A model generated the notes under the pieces. The model was given only the letters and a program-made list of their open reading frames with translations, was not told where the DNA came from and made no database searches. A stretch of DNA of 64,000 nt from Lancefieldella parvula (GTDB lineage: Bacteria; Actinomycetota; Coriobacteriia; Coriobacteriales; Atopobiaceae): positions 186,001 to 250,000 of the forward strand of contig CP097092.1 in assembly GCA_023300185.1 (NCBI GenBank), read 5' to 3'. The position numbers and the translations under genes were made by a program. Positions 25,647 through 35,098 of the stretch are shown piece by piece (positions within the stretch are counted from its first letter, which is position 1; every line of letters starts with the position of its first letter).

Positions 25647-26573
25647 TTACTTGCGGTTGCAGACCTCTGCAGCAACCTTTGCGCCAAGAGCAACGTTGTT
25701 GAAGACCAGCTGAATGTTGGACTCAAGGGAGTTGTTACCAGTGATCTCAGCAACCTTTGCCAGCAAGAATGGTGTGGACTCCTTGCCGTGGATACCGTTT
25801 GCCTCTGCCTCTGCAAGGGCCTTCTCGATAGCTGCGTCGATGGTGTCCTTATCCATTGCGTACTGCTCAGGAATTGGATTGGTAACCAGAAGACCGCTGT
25901 TCATACCAATCTGCTGCTGGGTAGTGAAGATCTCTGCCAGCTCAGCAGGGGAGTCAACGCGGTAGTCAACGCTAAAGCCGCTCTTGCGAGTGTAGAATGC
26001 AGGAAGCTCCTCGGTCTGGTAACCAAGTACAGGAACGCCCTTAGTCTCCAGGTACTCAAGGGTAAGGCCAAGGTCAAGAATGGACTTTGCACCAGCGCAA
26101 ATGACCATAACAGGAGTCTGTGCAAGCTCCTCGAGGTCAGCGGAGATGTCCATGGTGGTCTCAGCGCCACGGTGAACGCCACCAATGCCGCCGGTTGCAA
26201 AGACGTCGATGCCCGCCATGTGAGCAATCATCATGGTAGTAGTGACGGTAGTTGCGCCGTCCTTCTTCTCAGCGATGATAACAGGGAGGTCGCGGCGGCT
26301 GACCTTAGCAACCTCGCGGCCCTTCTTGCCCAGGTAATCAATCTCGTCAGCGGAAAGACCGGCGCGCATCTGGCCGTTAATAATTGCGATAGTTGCAGGA
26401 ATTGCACCGTTGTCGCGGATAATCTGCTCAACCTTCAGAGCGGTCTCGACGTTCTGTGGGTAAGGCATACCGTGAGAAATGATGGTGGACTCCAGAGCTA
26501 CAACAGGCTTGTTCTGCTCAAGTGCCTCTTTGACCTCGTCAGATACAACGAGAAAATCCTTCAGGTTAGACAT
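25647..26573 (-). CDS. psuG: Pseudouridine-5'-phosphate glycosidase
   Basis: PsuG reversibly splits pseudouridine 5'-phosphate into uracil and ribose 5-phosphate, breaking the C-C glycosidic bond. The 308-residue product is full length. Family motifs are ALESTIISHGMPYPQN (near residue 27), KVSRRDLPVIIAEKKDGATTVTTTM (near 90) and ATGGIGGVHRGAE (near 125). It lies downstream of psuK on the same strand, so the two make a complete pseudouridine catabolic pair supplying ribose-5-phosphate. Heavily biased codons suggest good expression. Confidence 0.95.
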   Translation of the reverse strand: MSNLKDFLVVSDEVKEALEQNKPVVALESTIISHGMPYPQNVETALKVEQIIRDNGAIPATIAIINGQMRAGLSADEIDYLGKKGREVAKVSRRDLPVIIAEKKDGATTVTTTMMIAHMAGIDVFATGGIGGVHRGAETTMDISADLEELAQTPVMVICAGAKSILDLGLTLEYLETKGVPVLGYQTEELPAFYTRKSGFSVDYRVDSPAELAEIFTTQQQIGMNSGLLVTNPIPEQYAMDKDTIDAAIEKALAEAEANGIHGKESTPFLLAKVAEITGNNSLESNIQLVFNNVALGAKVAAEVCNRK

Positions 26574-26612
26574 ATGTACTCCAATCGTAAACGACTAATG
26601 GAACCGAAAGTA

Positions 26613-26684
26613 GTGCCTCGCAAACGCTTTGTGCCTCGCAGACGCGCTGTACCGTGCGAACGCTTTGTGCCGTGTGGATGCGCT
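26613..26684. repeat. Degenerate 18-bp tandem repeat, four units
   Basis: Four 18-base units of the type GTGCCTCGCAAACGCTTT lie between psuK and psuG (26613, 26631, 26649, 26667). The last overlaps the psuK stop codon. Confidence 0.7.
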
Positions 26685-27765
26685 AAAGACCTGCGCGCTT
26701 GATGACCTCTTCAACGTTGAGTTCACCGTTGATGGTGTCCTCACCCTCAATGGCCATGCTGGAAGCAGCCATGCCTATCAGGCCGGTCTGCTCAAGCGTC
26801 ATGCCCTGAGTATACGCCCAGGTAATTCCTGCCATCATGGCATCGCCCGCACCGGTCATGTTGATAAGCTTTGCGGGAAGCAGTGGCAAGCGAACGGTCT
26901 TCTCGTGATCAGCACAAAGAAGGCCCTTCTCGCTAAGGGAGATAAACACGCGCTTCAGTCCTGTTGCAAGCAGCTCGTGAGCTGCGGCTTCAAGGGAAGC
27001 GTCGTCAGTAATCTTGATGCCCGAGAGCATCTCGGCCTCAAGACGATTTGGCTTGAGCGTGTGAATCTTGCCCAGGACCCTCTTGAGCTTCTGCGCCTTG
27101 ATGGAAGAAACGGGATCGCAGAAGATTGGGCAGGTCACGTTCTTGGCAATGAACTCGATGGTCTGCTGAGGCAGGTTGGTATCAATCACGCAAGCTGCGG
27201 CGTGCTGGATAACATCCAGGCGCTCCTCGATACGCTCGGGGGTGACATACTCGTAAATCTGCATGTCATTGATGGCTTCCTGCATCTCACCGTGCTCGTC
27301 CATGATGAAGAGGTAGGTTGAAGTGGAAGCGCCCGGCACGGTAATGGAAGCGTCGATATCAATGCCGCAGTCCAGGCAGCCCTCTTTGAGCTCGCGCGCA
27401 CGATAGTCCTCGCCAAAAGCGGTGAGCAGACGAACGTCGCTGTCGAGAAGAGCCAGGTTGTGGGCAACATTTCTGCCAACGCCACCAAAGGACATGGTGA
27501 CCTTGCCAGGGTTTGAATCACCAGCCACAAGGGAAGTGTCTGGGCGGCCAGCAATATCCATGTTGGCAGCGCCAATCACAATAAAGTAGGGACGTTCGCT
27601 CAAAATGTAGCGGCGGCCCAAAATTGCGCCCTTTGCGGTAAGGTTGGAGATGTGAACCGAAACAGAAGAACGCGAGATACCTGCACGCTCTGCAATTTCC
27701 TTCTGAGTAATGGAAGGCTGCTCTTTAATCCAGTTGAAAATCATCTGTTCTCGATTGGTGAGCAT
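26683..27765 (-). CDS. psuK: Pseudouridine kinase with N-terminal winged helix (PfkB family)
   Basis: A MarR-like helix-turn-helix (about residues 5-50, QKEIAERAGISRSSVSVHISNL) is fused to a PfkB sugar kinase (from about 58, YFIVIGAANMDIAGRPD; GGVGRNVAHNLALL near 94; the ATP/catalytic motif NMTGAGDAMMAG near 305). The kinase makes pseudouridine 5'-phosphate for PsuG. The HTH suggests the enzyme also represses its own operon. AGGAGG five bases before ATG 27765 fixes the start; the frame is open for six more codons. Three TGCTTA-containing repeats lie upstream at 27797-27860 and may be its operator. Confidence 0.9.
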   Translation of the reverse strand: MLTNREQMIFNWIKEQPSITQKEIAERAGISRSSVSVHISNLTAKGAILGRRYILSERPYFIVIGAANMDIAGRPDTSLVAGDSNPGKVTMSFGGVGRNVAHNLALLDSDVRLLTAFGEDYRARELKEGCLDCGIDIDASITVPGASTSTYLFIMDEHGEMQEAINDMQIYEYVTPERIEERLDVIQHAAACVIDTNLPQQTIEFIAKNVTCPIFCDPVSSIKAQKLKRVLGKIHTLKPNRLEAEMLSGIKITDDASLEAAAHELLATGLKRVFISLSEKGLLCADHEKTVRLPLLPAKLINMTGAGDAMMAGITWAYTQGMTLEQTGLIGMAASSMAIEGEDTINGELNVEEVIKRAGL

Positions 27766-27796
27766 CAGTCCTCCTAGCAGCAAAAATAGAATCCGA

Positions 27797-27860
27797 CTAA
27801 ACAGGTGCTTATATAAAACTTCTAAACAGGTGCTTATCTTATTTAAGCTAGTGCTTAAAT
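27797..27860 (-). promoter_or_regulatory. Triplicated operator-like repeats upstream of psuK
   Basis: CTAAACAGGTGCTTAT occurs exactly at 27797-27812 and 27822-27837 (25 bases apart). The palindrome ATTTAAGC-TAGT-GCTTAAAT follows at 27841-27860 and shares GTGCTTA. Even spacing on the helix suggests cooperative binding, probably by the HTH of PsuK. Confidence 0.55.
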
Positions 27861-27995
27861 CTTGCTTTGGACAACGATAAGACAGCAGCTAGAGTCTGTA
27901 AAGAATGAATTCATTAAATTTTTCCCTGGTGAGCTCAAAGATTTTCTCGCCACATTGGTTTTACCTGCTTGATTTTTCTAAGCATTTGCTGTGTA

Positions 27996-28026
27996 CCGTT
28001 TACAGAATTTTAGTATCTGCAAACGG
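27996..28026 (+). promoter_or_regulatory. Inverted repeat upstream of the nucleoside operon
   Basis: CCGTTTACAG (27996-28005) and CTGCAAACGG (28017-28026) form a 10-11-10 inverted repeat with one mismatch, about 150 bases before deoB. It is a likely site for a nucleoside-responsive repressor; no such regulator is adjacent. Confidence 0.45.
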
Positions 28027-28172
28027 TTGTATCGTGAAAATCTCTTTAAATTGGGCGTCGGCGTTATGCAACTGTAATAATATATTTAATGAATAGTAAT
28101 GACTCGTCCACATAAGTTAGCTTGCGTATGTATCGTGTGCAAATGCTTGTTTCGGGCGTTTTAGGAGGTAGC

Positions 28173-29363
28173 ATGCCTAAACGTGTTTTTGTAGTTGTTC
28201 TTGATAGTTTTGGCATCGGCGAAGAGCCTGATGCAGCGGCATATGGAGATGAGGGTAGCAATACCCTTTGTGCATGCGCAACAAGTGGCGTTCTTAACAT
28301 CCCAAATATGACAAAGTTGGGCCTTCTTAATATTGATGGCGCGCTTGATACCGTGTATGACGTTGATTTGAAGCCAATTGAGTCTCCTGAGGGCGCATAT
28401 GCTCGCATGCAGGAGAAATCCGCTGGTAAAGATACTACGGTTGGCCACTGGGAGATGGCAGGTGTCATTTCTCCAAAGAAGTTCCCAACCTATCCTGATG
28501 GTTTTCCACAGGAGGTCATTGAGGAGTTTGAGCAGAAGACGGGCCGCAAGGTTCTCTGCAACAAACCTTACTCCGGAACCGATGTTATTAGAGACTTTGG
28601 TAAAGAGCACGTAGAGACTGGTGCTCTGATTGTCTACACCTCAGCAGATTCTGTTTTCCAGATTGCTGCTCATGAGGACGTGGTAAGTCCCGAGAAACTC
28701 TATGAGTATTGCCGCATTGCGCGCGAGATTCTGCAGGGTGAGCACGGTGTCGCTCGCGTTATTGCTCGTCCTTTTGAGGGGGAGTGGCCATACCAGCGCA
28801 CTTCTCGCCGTCATGACTTCTCGCTTGAGCCAACAGGCCCAACTATGCTTGATCGCCTTAAAGAGAACGGCTTTGACGTTCTTTCTATTGGCAAGATTTA
28901 TGACATCTTTGCTCACCGTGGCATGACAGAGTTTGAGTTCACCACCTGCAACGCAGACGGAATTCAGAAGACTATTGAGGCTACCAGCAAAGACTTCAAC
29001 GGTCTGTGCTTTACCAATCTTGTTGACACTGACATGATTTACGGTCACCGTAACGATCCTGTGGGATACTCCAACGCTCTTTCTTACTTTGACGAGCGCA
29101 TTCCTCAGATTATTGAGGGACTTCGTGAGGATGACCTGTTCATTATCACCGCAGATCATGGCTGTGACCCGGTAACACCATCTACTGATCACTCTCGTGA
29201 GTATGTGCCACTGCTTATCACGGGTCCAAAGGTCAAGCCAAACACCAACCTTGGTACAACCGCCACCTTTGCCGACATGGCCGAGACAATCCTTGATTAT
29301 TTTGGCGTTGAGCAACTTGGTGTTGGAACTTCTCACCTGTCAGAGATTCTTAAGGAGAACTAA
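28173..29363 (+). CDS. deoB: Phosphopentomutase
   Basis: DeoB converts (deoxy)ribose-1-phosphate to the 5-phosphate using two metal ions. The frame is open from 28122, but GGAGG just before ATG 28173 marks the start, giving 396 residues, the family length. Alkaline-phosphatase-superfamily motifs are visible: VVVLDSFGIGEEPDA (residues 6-20), AGKDTTVGHWEMAGV (near 88, phosphorylated Thr), TADHGCDPVTPSTDHSRE (near 325). It opens the deoB-deoD-bmp-nupABC-cdd-deoA cluster, and its TAA overlaps the deoD ATG. Confidence 0.96.
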   Translation: MPKRVFVVVLDSFGIGEEPDAAAYGDEGSNTLCACATSGVLNIPNMTKLGLLNIDGALDTVYDVDLKPIESPEGAYARMQEKSAGKDTTVGHWEMAGVISPKKFPTYPDGFPQEVIEEFEQKTGRKVLCNKPYSGTDVIRDFGKEHVETGALIVYTSADSVFQIAAHEDVVSPEKLYEYCRIAREILQGEHGVARVIARPFEGEWPYQRTSRRHDFSLEPTGPTMLDRLKENGFDVLSIGKIYDIFAHRGMTEFEFTTCNADGIQKTIEATSKDFNGLCFTNLVDTDMIYGHRNDPVGYSNALSYFDERIPQIIEGLREDDLFIITADHGCDPVTPSTDHSREYVPLLITGPKVKPNTNLGTTATFADMAETILDYFGVEQLGVGTSHLSEILKEN

Positions 29364-30073
29364 TGGCTACTACCCCAACTCCCCATAACGCTGCTGTTGA
29401 GGGCCAGATTGCTAAGACCGTCCTCATGCCAGGCGATCCTCTGCGCGCAAAGCTTCTTGCAGATACCTACCTGGAGAACGTTGAGCAGTTCAACACCGTT
29501 CGCAACATGTTTGGTTATACCGGCACCTACAAGGGACAGCCAGTCTCCGTTATGGGTTCTGGTATGGGTATGCCTTCCATTGGCATTTATTCTTACGAGC
29601 TCTTTAATTTCTACGGAGTTGACAACATTCTCCGCATTGGTAGCGCTGGCGGCCTTGCTCCTGAGGTAAAGCTTAGAGACATTGTTATTGGCATGTCTTC
29701 CAGCACTGATTCTAATTATCCATCACAGTACGGAATGCCTGGAACTATTGCACCTACCGCAGACTTTGGCCTGTTGAGTAAGGCTGTTGCTGGTGCAGAA
29801 AAGCTGGGTTATCCCGTTCGCGTTGGTAATATTCTGGCAAGCGACGTGTTCTATACCGTAGACAACTCGCTTACAAAATGGGCAAACATGGATGTTCTTG
29901 CCGTTGAGATGGAGTCGGCAGCCCTGTATCTCAACGCCATGTACGCTCATAAGCATGCGCTTACGCTGCTAACTATCTCTGATCTGCCTCTTACAGGAGA
30001 AGCACTTACTGCTGAAGAGCGTCAGACTAGTTTCACACAGATGATGGAGGTTGCTCTTTCTGTTGTTGCTTAA
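29363..30073 (+). CDS. deoD: Purine-nucleoside phosphorylase, DeoD type
   Basis: This 236-residue hexameric-type phosphorylase releases purine bases and (deoxy)ribose-1-phosphate from nucleosides. Motifs: MPGDPLRAKLLA near residue 18, MGSGMGMPSIGIYSYEL near 65, AVEMESAALY near 180 and ISDLPLTGE near 205. TAATG overlap with deoB implies translational coupling. The product sugar phosphate is the substrate of DeoB. Confidence 0.95.
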   Translation: MATTPTPHNAAVEGQIAKTVLMPGDPLRAKLLADTYLENVEQFNTVRNMFGYTGTYKGQPVSVMGSGMGMPSIGIYSYELFNFYGVDNILRIGSAGGLAPEVKLRDIVIGMSSSTDSNYPSQYGMPGTIAPTADFGLLSKAVAGAEKLGYPVRVGNILASDVFYTVDNSLTKWANMDVLAVEMESAALYLNAMYAHKHALTLLTISDLPLTGEALTAEERQTSFTQMMEVALSVVA

Positions 30074-30235
30074 AGCACTTGTTGCGCAAGGCATCGCAGA
30101 TAAGCAGCTTGCATTGCTGTTTGTTTTGGAACCATGCGGATTTTCCGCTTAAGTTAGGGAAGTTTGGTCAACTTCTCATAAAGATCCAGCACTAAAGCTG
30201 GACGTTCCCGCCACATGAGGTAAGGAGAGCACGGA

Positions 30236-31309
30236 ATGAACAAGAACGTTTCTCGTCGTAGTTTTGTGACTGGCGCAACCGGCGCTGGCGCACTTGCAGC
30301 ACTCGCAGGTCTTGCAGGCTGCAACCAGAAGAAGGACGACGGCGGCCAGAAGGCATCAGGTGAGAAGAAAAAGAAGCTCACCATGGTTACCGATACTGGC
30401 GGTGTAAACGACCAGTCCTTTAACCAGTCCGCTTGGGAGGGCATGACCGAGCTTAAGGACAAGAACGGCTGGGATGTCAGCTACCTTGAGTCCAAGCAGG
30501 ATTCCGATTACGCAACCAACCTTGATAAGGCTGTTGACGCTGAGTCCGACCTTGTTTGGGGTGTTGGCTTTGCTATGGCAGACGCAACCCTTAAGGCTGC
30601 TAAGGACAATCCAAACACCCAGTTTGCCATTATCGACAACGGCAACGAGTCTCAGGTTGCCAACTTCACCGGCGTTATGTTCCGCGCTCAGGAGCCTTCC
30701 TTTGTTGTTGGCTACATTGCTGCTCGCACCACAAAGACTGGCAAGGTTGGCTTTGTTGGCGGCATTTCTTCCGCACTTATCGACCAGTTTGAGTATGGTT
30801 ACCGCGGCGGCGTTGCTTTTGCAAACAAGGAGAACAACACCAACGTTGAGGTTTCTGCACAGTACGCAGAGTCCTTCTCCGATGCTGCAAAGGGCAAGGC
30901 TATTGCTAACTCCATGTACTCCGATGGTTGCGACGTTGTCTTCCACGCTGCAGGCGGCGTAGGAACCGGCGTTATTGAGGCAGCTAAGGACGCAAACAAG
31001 CTTGCTATCGGCGTTGACCGTGACCAGGCATATCTTGCTCCAGAGAACGTTCTGACCTCCGCTCTTAAGCGTGTCAACGTTGCTATCGTTGAGATTTCCG
31101 AGAAGATCCTGAAGGACGGCCAGAAGGGTGGCACCACCATTTCTCTGGGCGCTTCCGAGGATGCTGTCGGAATTGCTGAGGATCACCACCTCATGGCTGA
31201 GGACACCTACAAGGCAGCTATTGGTCTTCTCGACAAGATCAAGGCTGGCTCCGTTGTTCCTCCTGCAAGCAAGGATGACCTGGACAAGTACGTTAAGTCT
31301 TTGAGCTAA
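30236..31309 (+). CDS. BMP-family nucleoside-binding lipoprotein
   Basis: The 357-residue protein has a twin-arginine-like SRRSF motif, a hydrophobic stretch and a lipobox LAGC with the lipid cysteine at C29, so it is exported and anchored outside the membrane. The mature part is a Bmp/Med domain (MVTDTGGVNDQSFNQSAWEG, then GVGFAMADATLKAA). In this family it binds purine nucleosides for the NupABC-type ABC importer encoded next. A small hairpin (TCCAGC/GCTGGA, 30185-30202) lies in the leader and a larger one follows the gene. Very biased codon use fits an abundant binding protein. Confidence 0.93.
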   Translation: MNKNVSRRSFVTGATGAGALAALAGLAGCNQKKDDGGQKASGEKKKKLTMVTDTGGVNDQSFNQSAWEGMTELKDKNGWDVSYLESKQDSDYATNLDKAVDAESDLVWGVGFAMADATLKAAKDNPNTQFAIIDNGNESQVANFTGVMFRAQEPSFVVGYIAARTTKTGKVGFVGGISSALIDQFEYGYRGGVAFANKENNTNVEVSAQYAESFSDAAKGKAIANSMYSDGCDVVFHAAGGVGTGVIEAAKDANKLAIGVDRDQAYLAPENVLTSALKRVNVAIVEISEKILKDGQKGGTTISLGASEDAVGIAEDHHLMAEDTYKAAIGLLDKIKAGSVVPPASKDDLDKYVKSLS

Positions 31310-31398
31310 GTTCTAACTTAGTTTTTACGCCTTAGGGTTTCTCGCCAGATGGCTTTTGTCCTCTGACGTGCCCAAAGGCCGATGAGTTTGGATTTGCT

Positions 31399-31428
31399 GG
31401 TGAGGGGTGCTCTTTGGCACTCCTCACC
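31399..31428 (+). other. Intercistronic hairpin between bmp and the ABC ATPase gene
   Basis: GGTGAGGGGTGC (31399-31410) pairs with GCACTCCTCACC (31417-31428) with one mismatch and no T run. Such hairpins often stabilise the upstream message of a binding-protein gene or act as partial terminators. Part of a 147-base gap that also holds a TTCTCGCC motif (31339). Confidence 0.6.
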
Positions 31429-31456
31429 TCTAGCAAGTGTGTAAAGGAGGTGGCTC

Positions 31457-32986
31457 GTGGAAGTCAGTTCGGATTACGCTGTTCAGATGCATGGCATTAC
31501 CAAAGTTTTTGGATCGTTTAAAGCTCTTGACGCCGTAGACCTTAACGTGCGCAAGCAAACTGTCCACGCCATTTTAGGAGAGAACGGCGCAGGTAAAAGT
31601 ACGCTTATGAACGTACTGTATGGCCTGTATTCTGCGGATGAGGGAGATGTTTACCTCAACGGAGAGCGCGTATCCATTTCTGGCCCAAACGATGCTATCG
31701 CTCACGGCATTGGTATGGTTCACCAGCACTTTATGTTGGTTGAGAACTTTACTGTTACAGAAAATATTGTTTTGGGCAACGAGGTCACCAAGGCTGGTGG
31801 CGTCCTTGATCCAAAGCGAGCTCGCGAGAAGGTCCTGGAGATTGTTGAGGAATACGGCTTTGACGTAGATCCTGACGCCAAGATTGAAGACATTTCTGTT
31901 GGTATGCAGCAGCGTGTTGAGATCTTGAAGGCCCTGTATCGCGGCGCAGAGATTCTGATTCTTGATGAGCCTACGGCAGTTCTTACGCCGCAGGAGATTG
32001 AGAAGCTTATCCAGATTATGCATGACCTGGTAAGCAAGGGTAAAACCATCATTGTTATTACTCACAAGCTTAAAGAGATTATGTCTTCCGCTGATGAGTG
32101 CACCATTATTCGTCGCGGTAAGTACATGAGCACCGTTGATGTCTCCAAGACATCCGAGACTGAGCTTGCAACACTTATGGTGGGTAGAAACGTTAACCTG
32201 CATGTAGAAAAGAAGCCAGCAACTCCTGGTGAGGTTGTTCTTTCAATCAAGGACCTCCACGTCAAGGACGAGCGTGGCATTGAGCAGGTAAACGGCTTTA
32301 ATTTGGATATTCGTGCCGGTGAGATTGTTGGTCTTGCAGGCATTGACGGCAACGGCCAGAAAGAACTTGCCGATGCCATAAACGCACTGGTCAAACCTGA
32401 GTCGGGCACCATTTCTGTCAAGGGTGAAGAGATTCAGAGCACAACTCCTAAGATGGTTATTGACCACGCAGTCGCAACTATTCCTTCAGACCGTCATCGT
32501 TGGGGTCTGGTTCTGCCCTTTACGGTTGCCGAGAACATGGTGCTTGAGCGCCACAACGAGGAAACCTTTGGTAAGGGCATTGCACTTGACCTGGAAAAGA
32601 TCAAGGAATTCTCTCAGAAGCTCATTGACGAGTTTGATATTCGTCCTGCAGAGTGCGCAGATCATCAGGCAGTGGGACTTTCCGGCGGCAACCAGCAGAA
32701 GGTTATTATCGCCCGCGAGGTCTCTTCCAACCCAGACGTTCTCATTGCTATCCAGCCAACCCGCGGCCTTGACGTTGGTGCTATTGAGTTTGTTCACAAA
32801 GCGCTGATTCGCGAGAGGGACCGTGGAGCAGCAATTTTGCTGATTTCCTTTGAGCTGGACGAGATTATGGACGTTGCCGATAAGATGGCAATTATTTACG
32901 CCGGCAAGAATGTTGGCGAGTTTGACCAAGGTACTATCACTGAAGAGCAGGCTGGCCTGCTGATGGCAGGAGGTGACGCCGAGTGA
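31457..32986 (+). CDS. Nucleoside ABC importer, ATPase subunit
   Basis: The 509-residue protein has two fused ABC domains, as in sugar- and nucleoside-type importers (NupA/YufO group). Domain one has Walker A GENGAGKST (41-49), VGMQQRVEILKAL as signature and LILDEPTAVL as Walker B. Domain two has a degenerate Walker A (GIDGNGQKE, near 297) with an intact LSGGNQQKV signature near 410, the usual asymmetry of this family. The GTG start follows AAAGGAGG, and its stop overlaps the start of the permease gene. Confidence 0.93.
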   Translation: MEVSSDYAVQMHGITKVFGSFKALDAVDLNVRKQTVHAILGENGAGKSTLMNVLYGLYSADEGDVYLNGERVSISGPNDAIAHGIGMVHQHFMLVENFTVTENIVLGNEVTKAGGVLDPKRAREKVLEIVEEYGFDVDPDAKIEDISVGMQQRVEILKALYRGAEILILDEPTAVLTPQEIEKLIQIMHDLVSKGKTIIVITHKLKEIMSSADECTIIRRGKYMSTVDVSKTSETELATLMVGRNVNLHVEKKPATPGEVVLSIKDLHVKDERGIEQVNGFNLDIRAGEIVGLAGIDGNGQKELADAINALVKPESGTISVKGEEIQSTTPKMVIDHAVATIPSDRHRWGLVLPFTVAENMVLERHNEETFGKGIALDLEKIKEFSQKLIDEFDIRPAECADHQAVGLSGGNQQKVIIAREVSSNPDVLIAIQPTRGLDVGAIEFVHKALIRERDRGAAILLISFELDEIMDVADKMAIIYAGKNVGEFDQGTITEEQAGLLMAGGDAE

Positions 32987-34185
32987 GTACGCTTACAAAG
33001 ATAATGAGAAAGCCCATTACGTCAGCAATTGTTGCTATTTTTGTTGGCCTGTTGGTTGCTTCTATTATTTTGGTTGTTGCAGGTTATGACCCTATCAGCT
33101 CGTTTGAGGCACTTATTGGCGGCATGGTAGGTAAGCCAAAATACATTTCTAACGTCATTATTAAGGCAACACCTCTGCTCTTTACAGGTATTGCTGTTGC
33201 TTTTGCATTCCGTGTTGGCCTCTTTAACATTGGCGCTGAGGGTCAGTACATTGTTGGTACTATCCTGGCCGTTATTGTTGGCTACAGTCTTGACCTTCCT
33301 CCTGTACTGCAGATTCCTGTAGTTGTTTTGGTTGGTACCGCAGGCGGAGCAGGTATTGGCGCCATCATTGGATGGCTTAAAGCCCAGTTTGGCATCAACG
33401 AGGTTATTACCAGCATTATGTTTAACTGGATCAGCCTCTACCTCTGCAACTTTGTGGTTTCTCTTCCACAGTTCCACCAGCCAAACTCAACGTCTTCGTA
33501 CTCCATTAACGAGTCCGGCTACACCACCCTGTTCTATGGCATGAAGAATTCCGAGGACGGTGCTGAGGCAATTCGCAATATTCCAATTATTGGTGACGCT
33601 ATTATGCGTACCGACGTAAACATTGGTATTTTTGTTGCTATTTTTGCAGCTATCTTTATTGGCTGGCTGCTTATGCGCACCAAGGTTGGTTATGAGATGC
33701 GCGCTGTTGGTTTTAACCGCGATGCTGCTCAGTTTACCGGCATCAACGTTAAGAAGAACCTCACGCTTTGCATGGCTATTTCTGGTGCACTCTGCGGACT
33801 TGCAGGCGCTCTGACTATCACCGGTATTGCTCCTCACAGTATTGCAACGCTGGCAGCATTTGAGAACAACGGCTTTAACGGTCTGTCCGTTGCGTTTATC
33901 GCCAACTGCAATCCTGTGGCATGTATTCCTGCATCCTTCCTGTTTGCTGGTCTTCTTTATGGTGGCCAGACTGTTCAGCAGACGGTTGGTGCACCTTCCG
34001 AGATTATCAACATTGTTATTGGTACCATCGTGTTCTTCATGGCTCTGGGTGGCGTTATTCCAATGCTTGCCGACCGTCTTGATCACAAGCGTGCCCAGAA
34101 GGCTAAGGAAGAAGAGGCAAAGCTTGCTGCTCAAGTGAGTGATGCGTCCGACCCATCTCAGGAGGAGGCAAACAATGCTCACTAA
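32983..34185 (+). CDS. Nucleoside ABC importer, permease 1
   Basis: The 400-residue membrane protein of the BPD_transp_2 (LivH/RbsC-like) family has eight to ten hydrophobic spans and the EAA-type segment around NIGAEGQYIVGTILAV near residue 85. GTG at 32983 overlaps the ATPase stop (GTGA). The C-terminus is charged (KAKEEEAKLAAQ) and cytosolic. It forms the channel with permease 2. Confidence 0.93.
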   Translation: MSTLTKIMRKPITSAIVAIFVGLLVASIILVVAGYDPISSFEALIGGMVGKPKYISNVIIKATPLLFTGIAVAFAFRVGLFNIGAEGQYIVGTILAVIVGYSLDLPPVLQIPVVVLVGTAGGAGIGAIIGWLKAQFGINEVITSIMFNWISLYLCNFVVSLPQFHQPNSTSSYSINESGYTTLFYGMKNSEDGAEAIRNIPIIGDAIMRTDVNIGIFVAIFAAIFIGWLLMRTKVGYEMRAVGFNRDAAQFTGINVKKNLTLCMAISGALCGLAGALTITGIAPHSIATLAAFENNGFNGLSVAFIANCNPVACIPASFLFAGLLYGGQTVQQTVGAPSEIINIVIGTIVFFMALGGVIPMLADRLDHKRAQKAKEEEAKLAAQVSDASDPSQEEANNAH

Positions 34186-35098
34186 CCTGATTCTTCTTGT
34201 TTCCGTTACCCTCATGTACTCGACACCTCTTATTTTTGGTGCTCTGGGCGGCGTTGTCTCCGAGCGCTCCGGTGTTGTCAACATTGGTATTGAGGGCATG
34301 ATGGGCGTTGGTGCTTTTGCAGGTGTTGCAGGCAGCTACCTCACCGGAAACCCTTGGATTGGCTTCCTTTGTGCAGGTATTGCAGGCGGTCTTATTGCGC
34401 TTTTGCACGCCATGGCATCTATTACGTTTAACGCTGACCAGACAGTTTCTGGTGTTGCAATTAACCTGCTGGCACCTGGCATTGCTCTGTTTGCCTGCCG
34501 TCTTTTGTTTGATGGCGCTGCAATGTCTCCAGCAGTCACCAAGCTCCCAAAGCTCTTTGGTGAGGGTGCCTTTAACGACACACCTTATTCCAGCTTGAAC
34601 GTAGACATTACCGTGGTACTTGCACTTTTAACCGCCCTTCTCGTCTGGTTTGTGCTCTACCGTACCAAGTGGGGCCTGCGTATTCGCTCCGTTGGCGAGC
34701 ATCCACACGCATCCGAGACGCTGGGCATTAGCGTTCGTAAGACTCGCTACCTCTGCGTTATTGTTTCTGGTGTTCTTGCAGGATTTGGCGGCGCTTCTGT
34801 AACGCTGGCAATTATTTCTCAGTTCACTCAGACCGCTATTTCTGGTCAGGGCTTTATTGCACTGGCTGCGGTTATCTTTGGTAAGTGGAAGCCTCTGAAC
34901 ACCTACGCAGCTTGCCTGCTCTTTGGCTTTACTCAGGCACTGGCAATTCTGCTTGGTGGCGGCGCAACTCCAATCCCAAGCCAGATTATTGCAATGCTTC
35001 CTTACTTCATCACCATCATTACGCTGGTCCTCTTTGTTGGTAAGTCCGTTGCTCCTAAGGCAGACGGCGTACCATACATCAAGGGAAGTCGTGCATAA
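34175..35098 (+). CDS. Nucleoside ABC importer, permease 2
   Basis: The second BPD_transp_2 permease, 307 residues from ATG 34175, which follows GGAGGAGG and overlaps the end of permease 1. The frame is open 12 codons further upstream without a ribosome site. VVNIGIEGMMGVGAFAGV near residue 32 is the conserved cytosolic-loop region. Its stop overlaps the cdd start (TAATG), so transporter and deaminase are coupled. Confidence 0.93.
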   Translation: MLTNLILLVSVTLMYSTPLIFGALGGVVSERSGVVNIGIEGMMGVGAFAGVAGSYLTGNPWIGFLCAGIAGGLIALLHAMASITFNADQTVSGVAINLLAPGIALFACRLLFDGAAMSPAVTKLPKLFGEGAFNDTPYSSLNVDITVVLALLTALLVWFVLYRTKWGLRIRSVGEHPHASETLGISVRKTRYLCVIVSGVLAGFGGASVTLAIISQFTQTAISGQGFIALAAVIFGKWKPLNTYAACLLFGFTQALAILLGGGATPIPSQIIAMLPYFITIITLVLFVGKSVAPKADGVPYIKGSRA

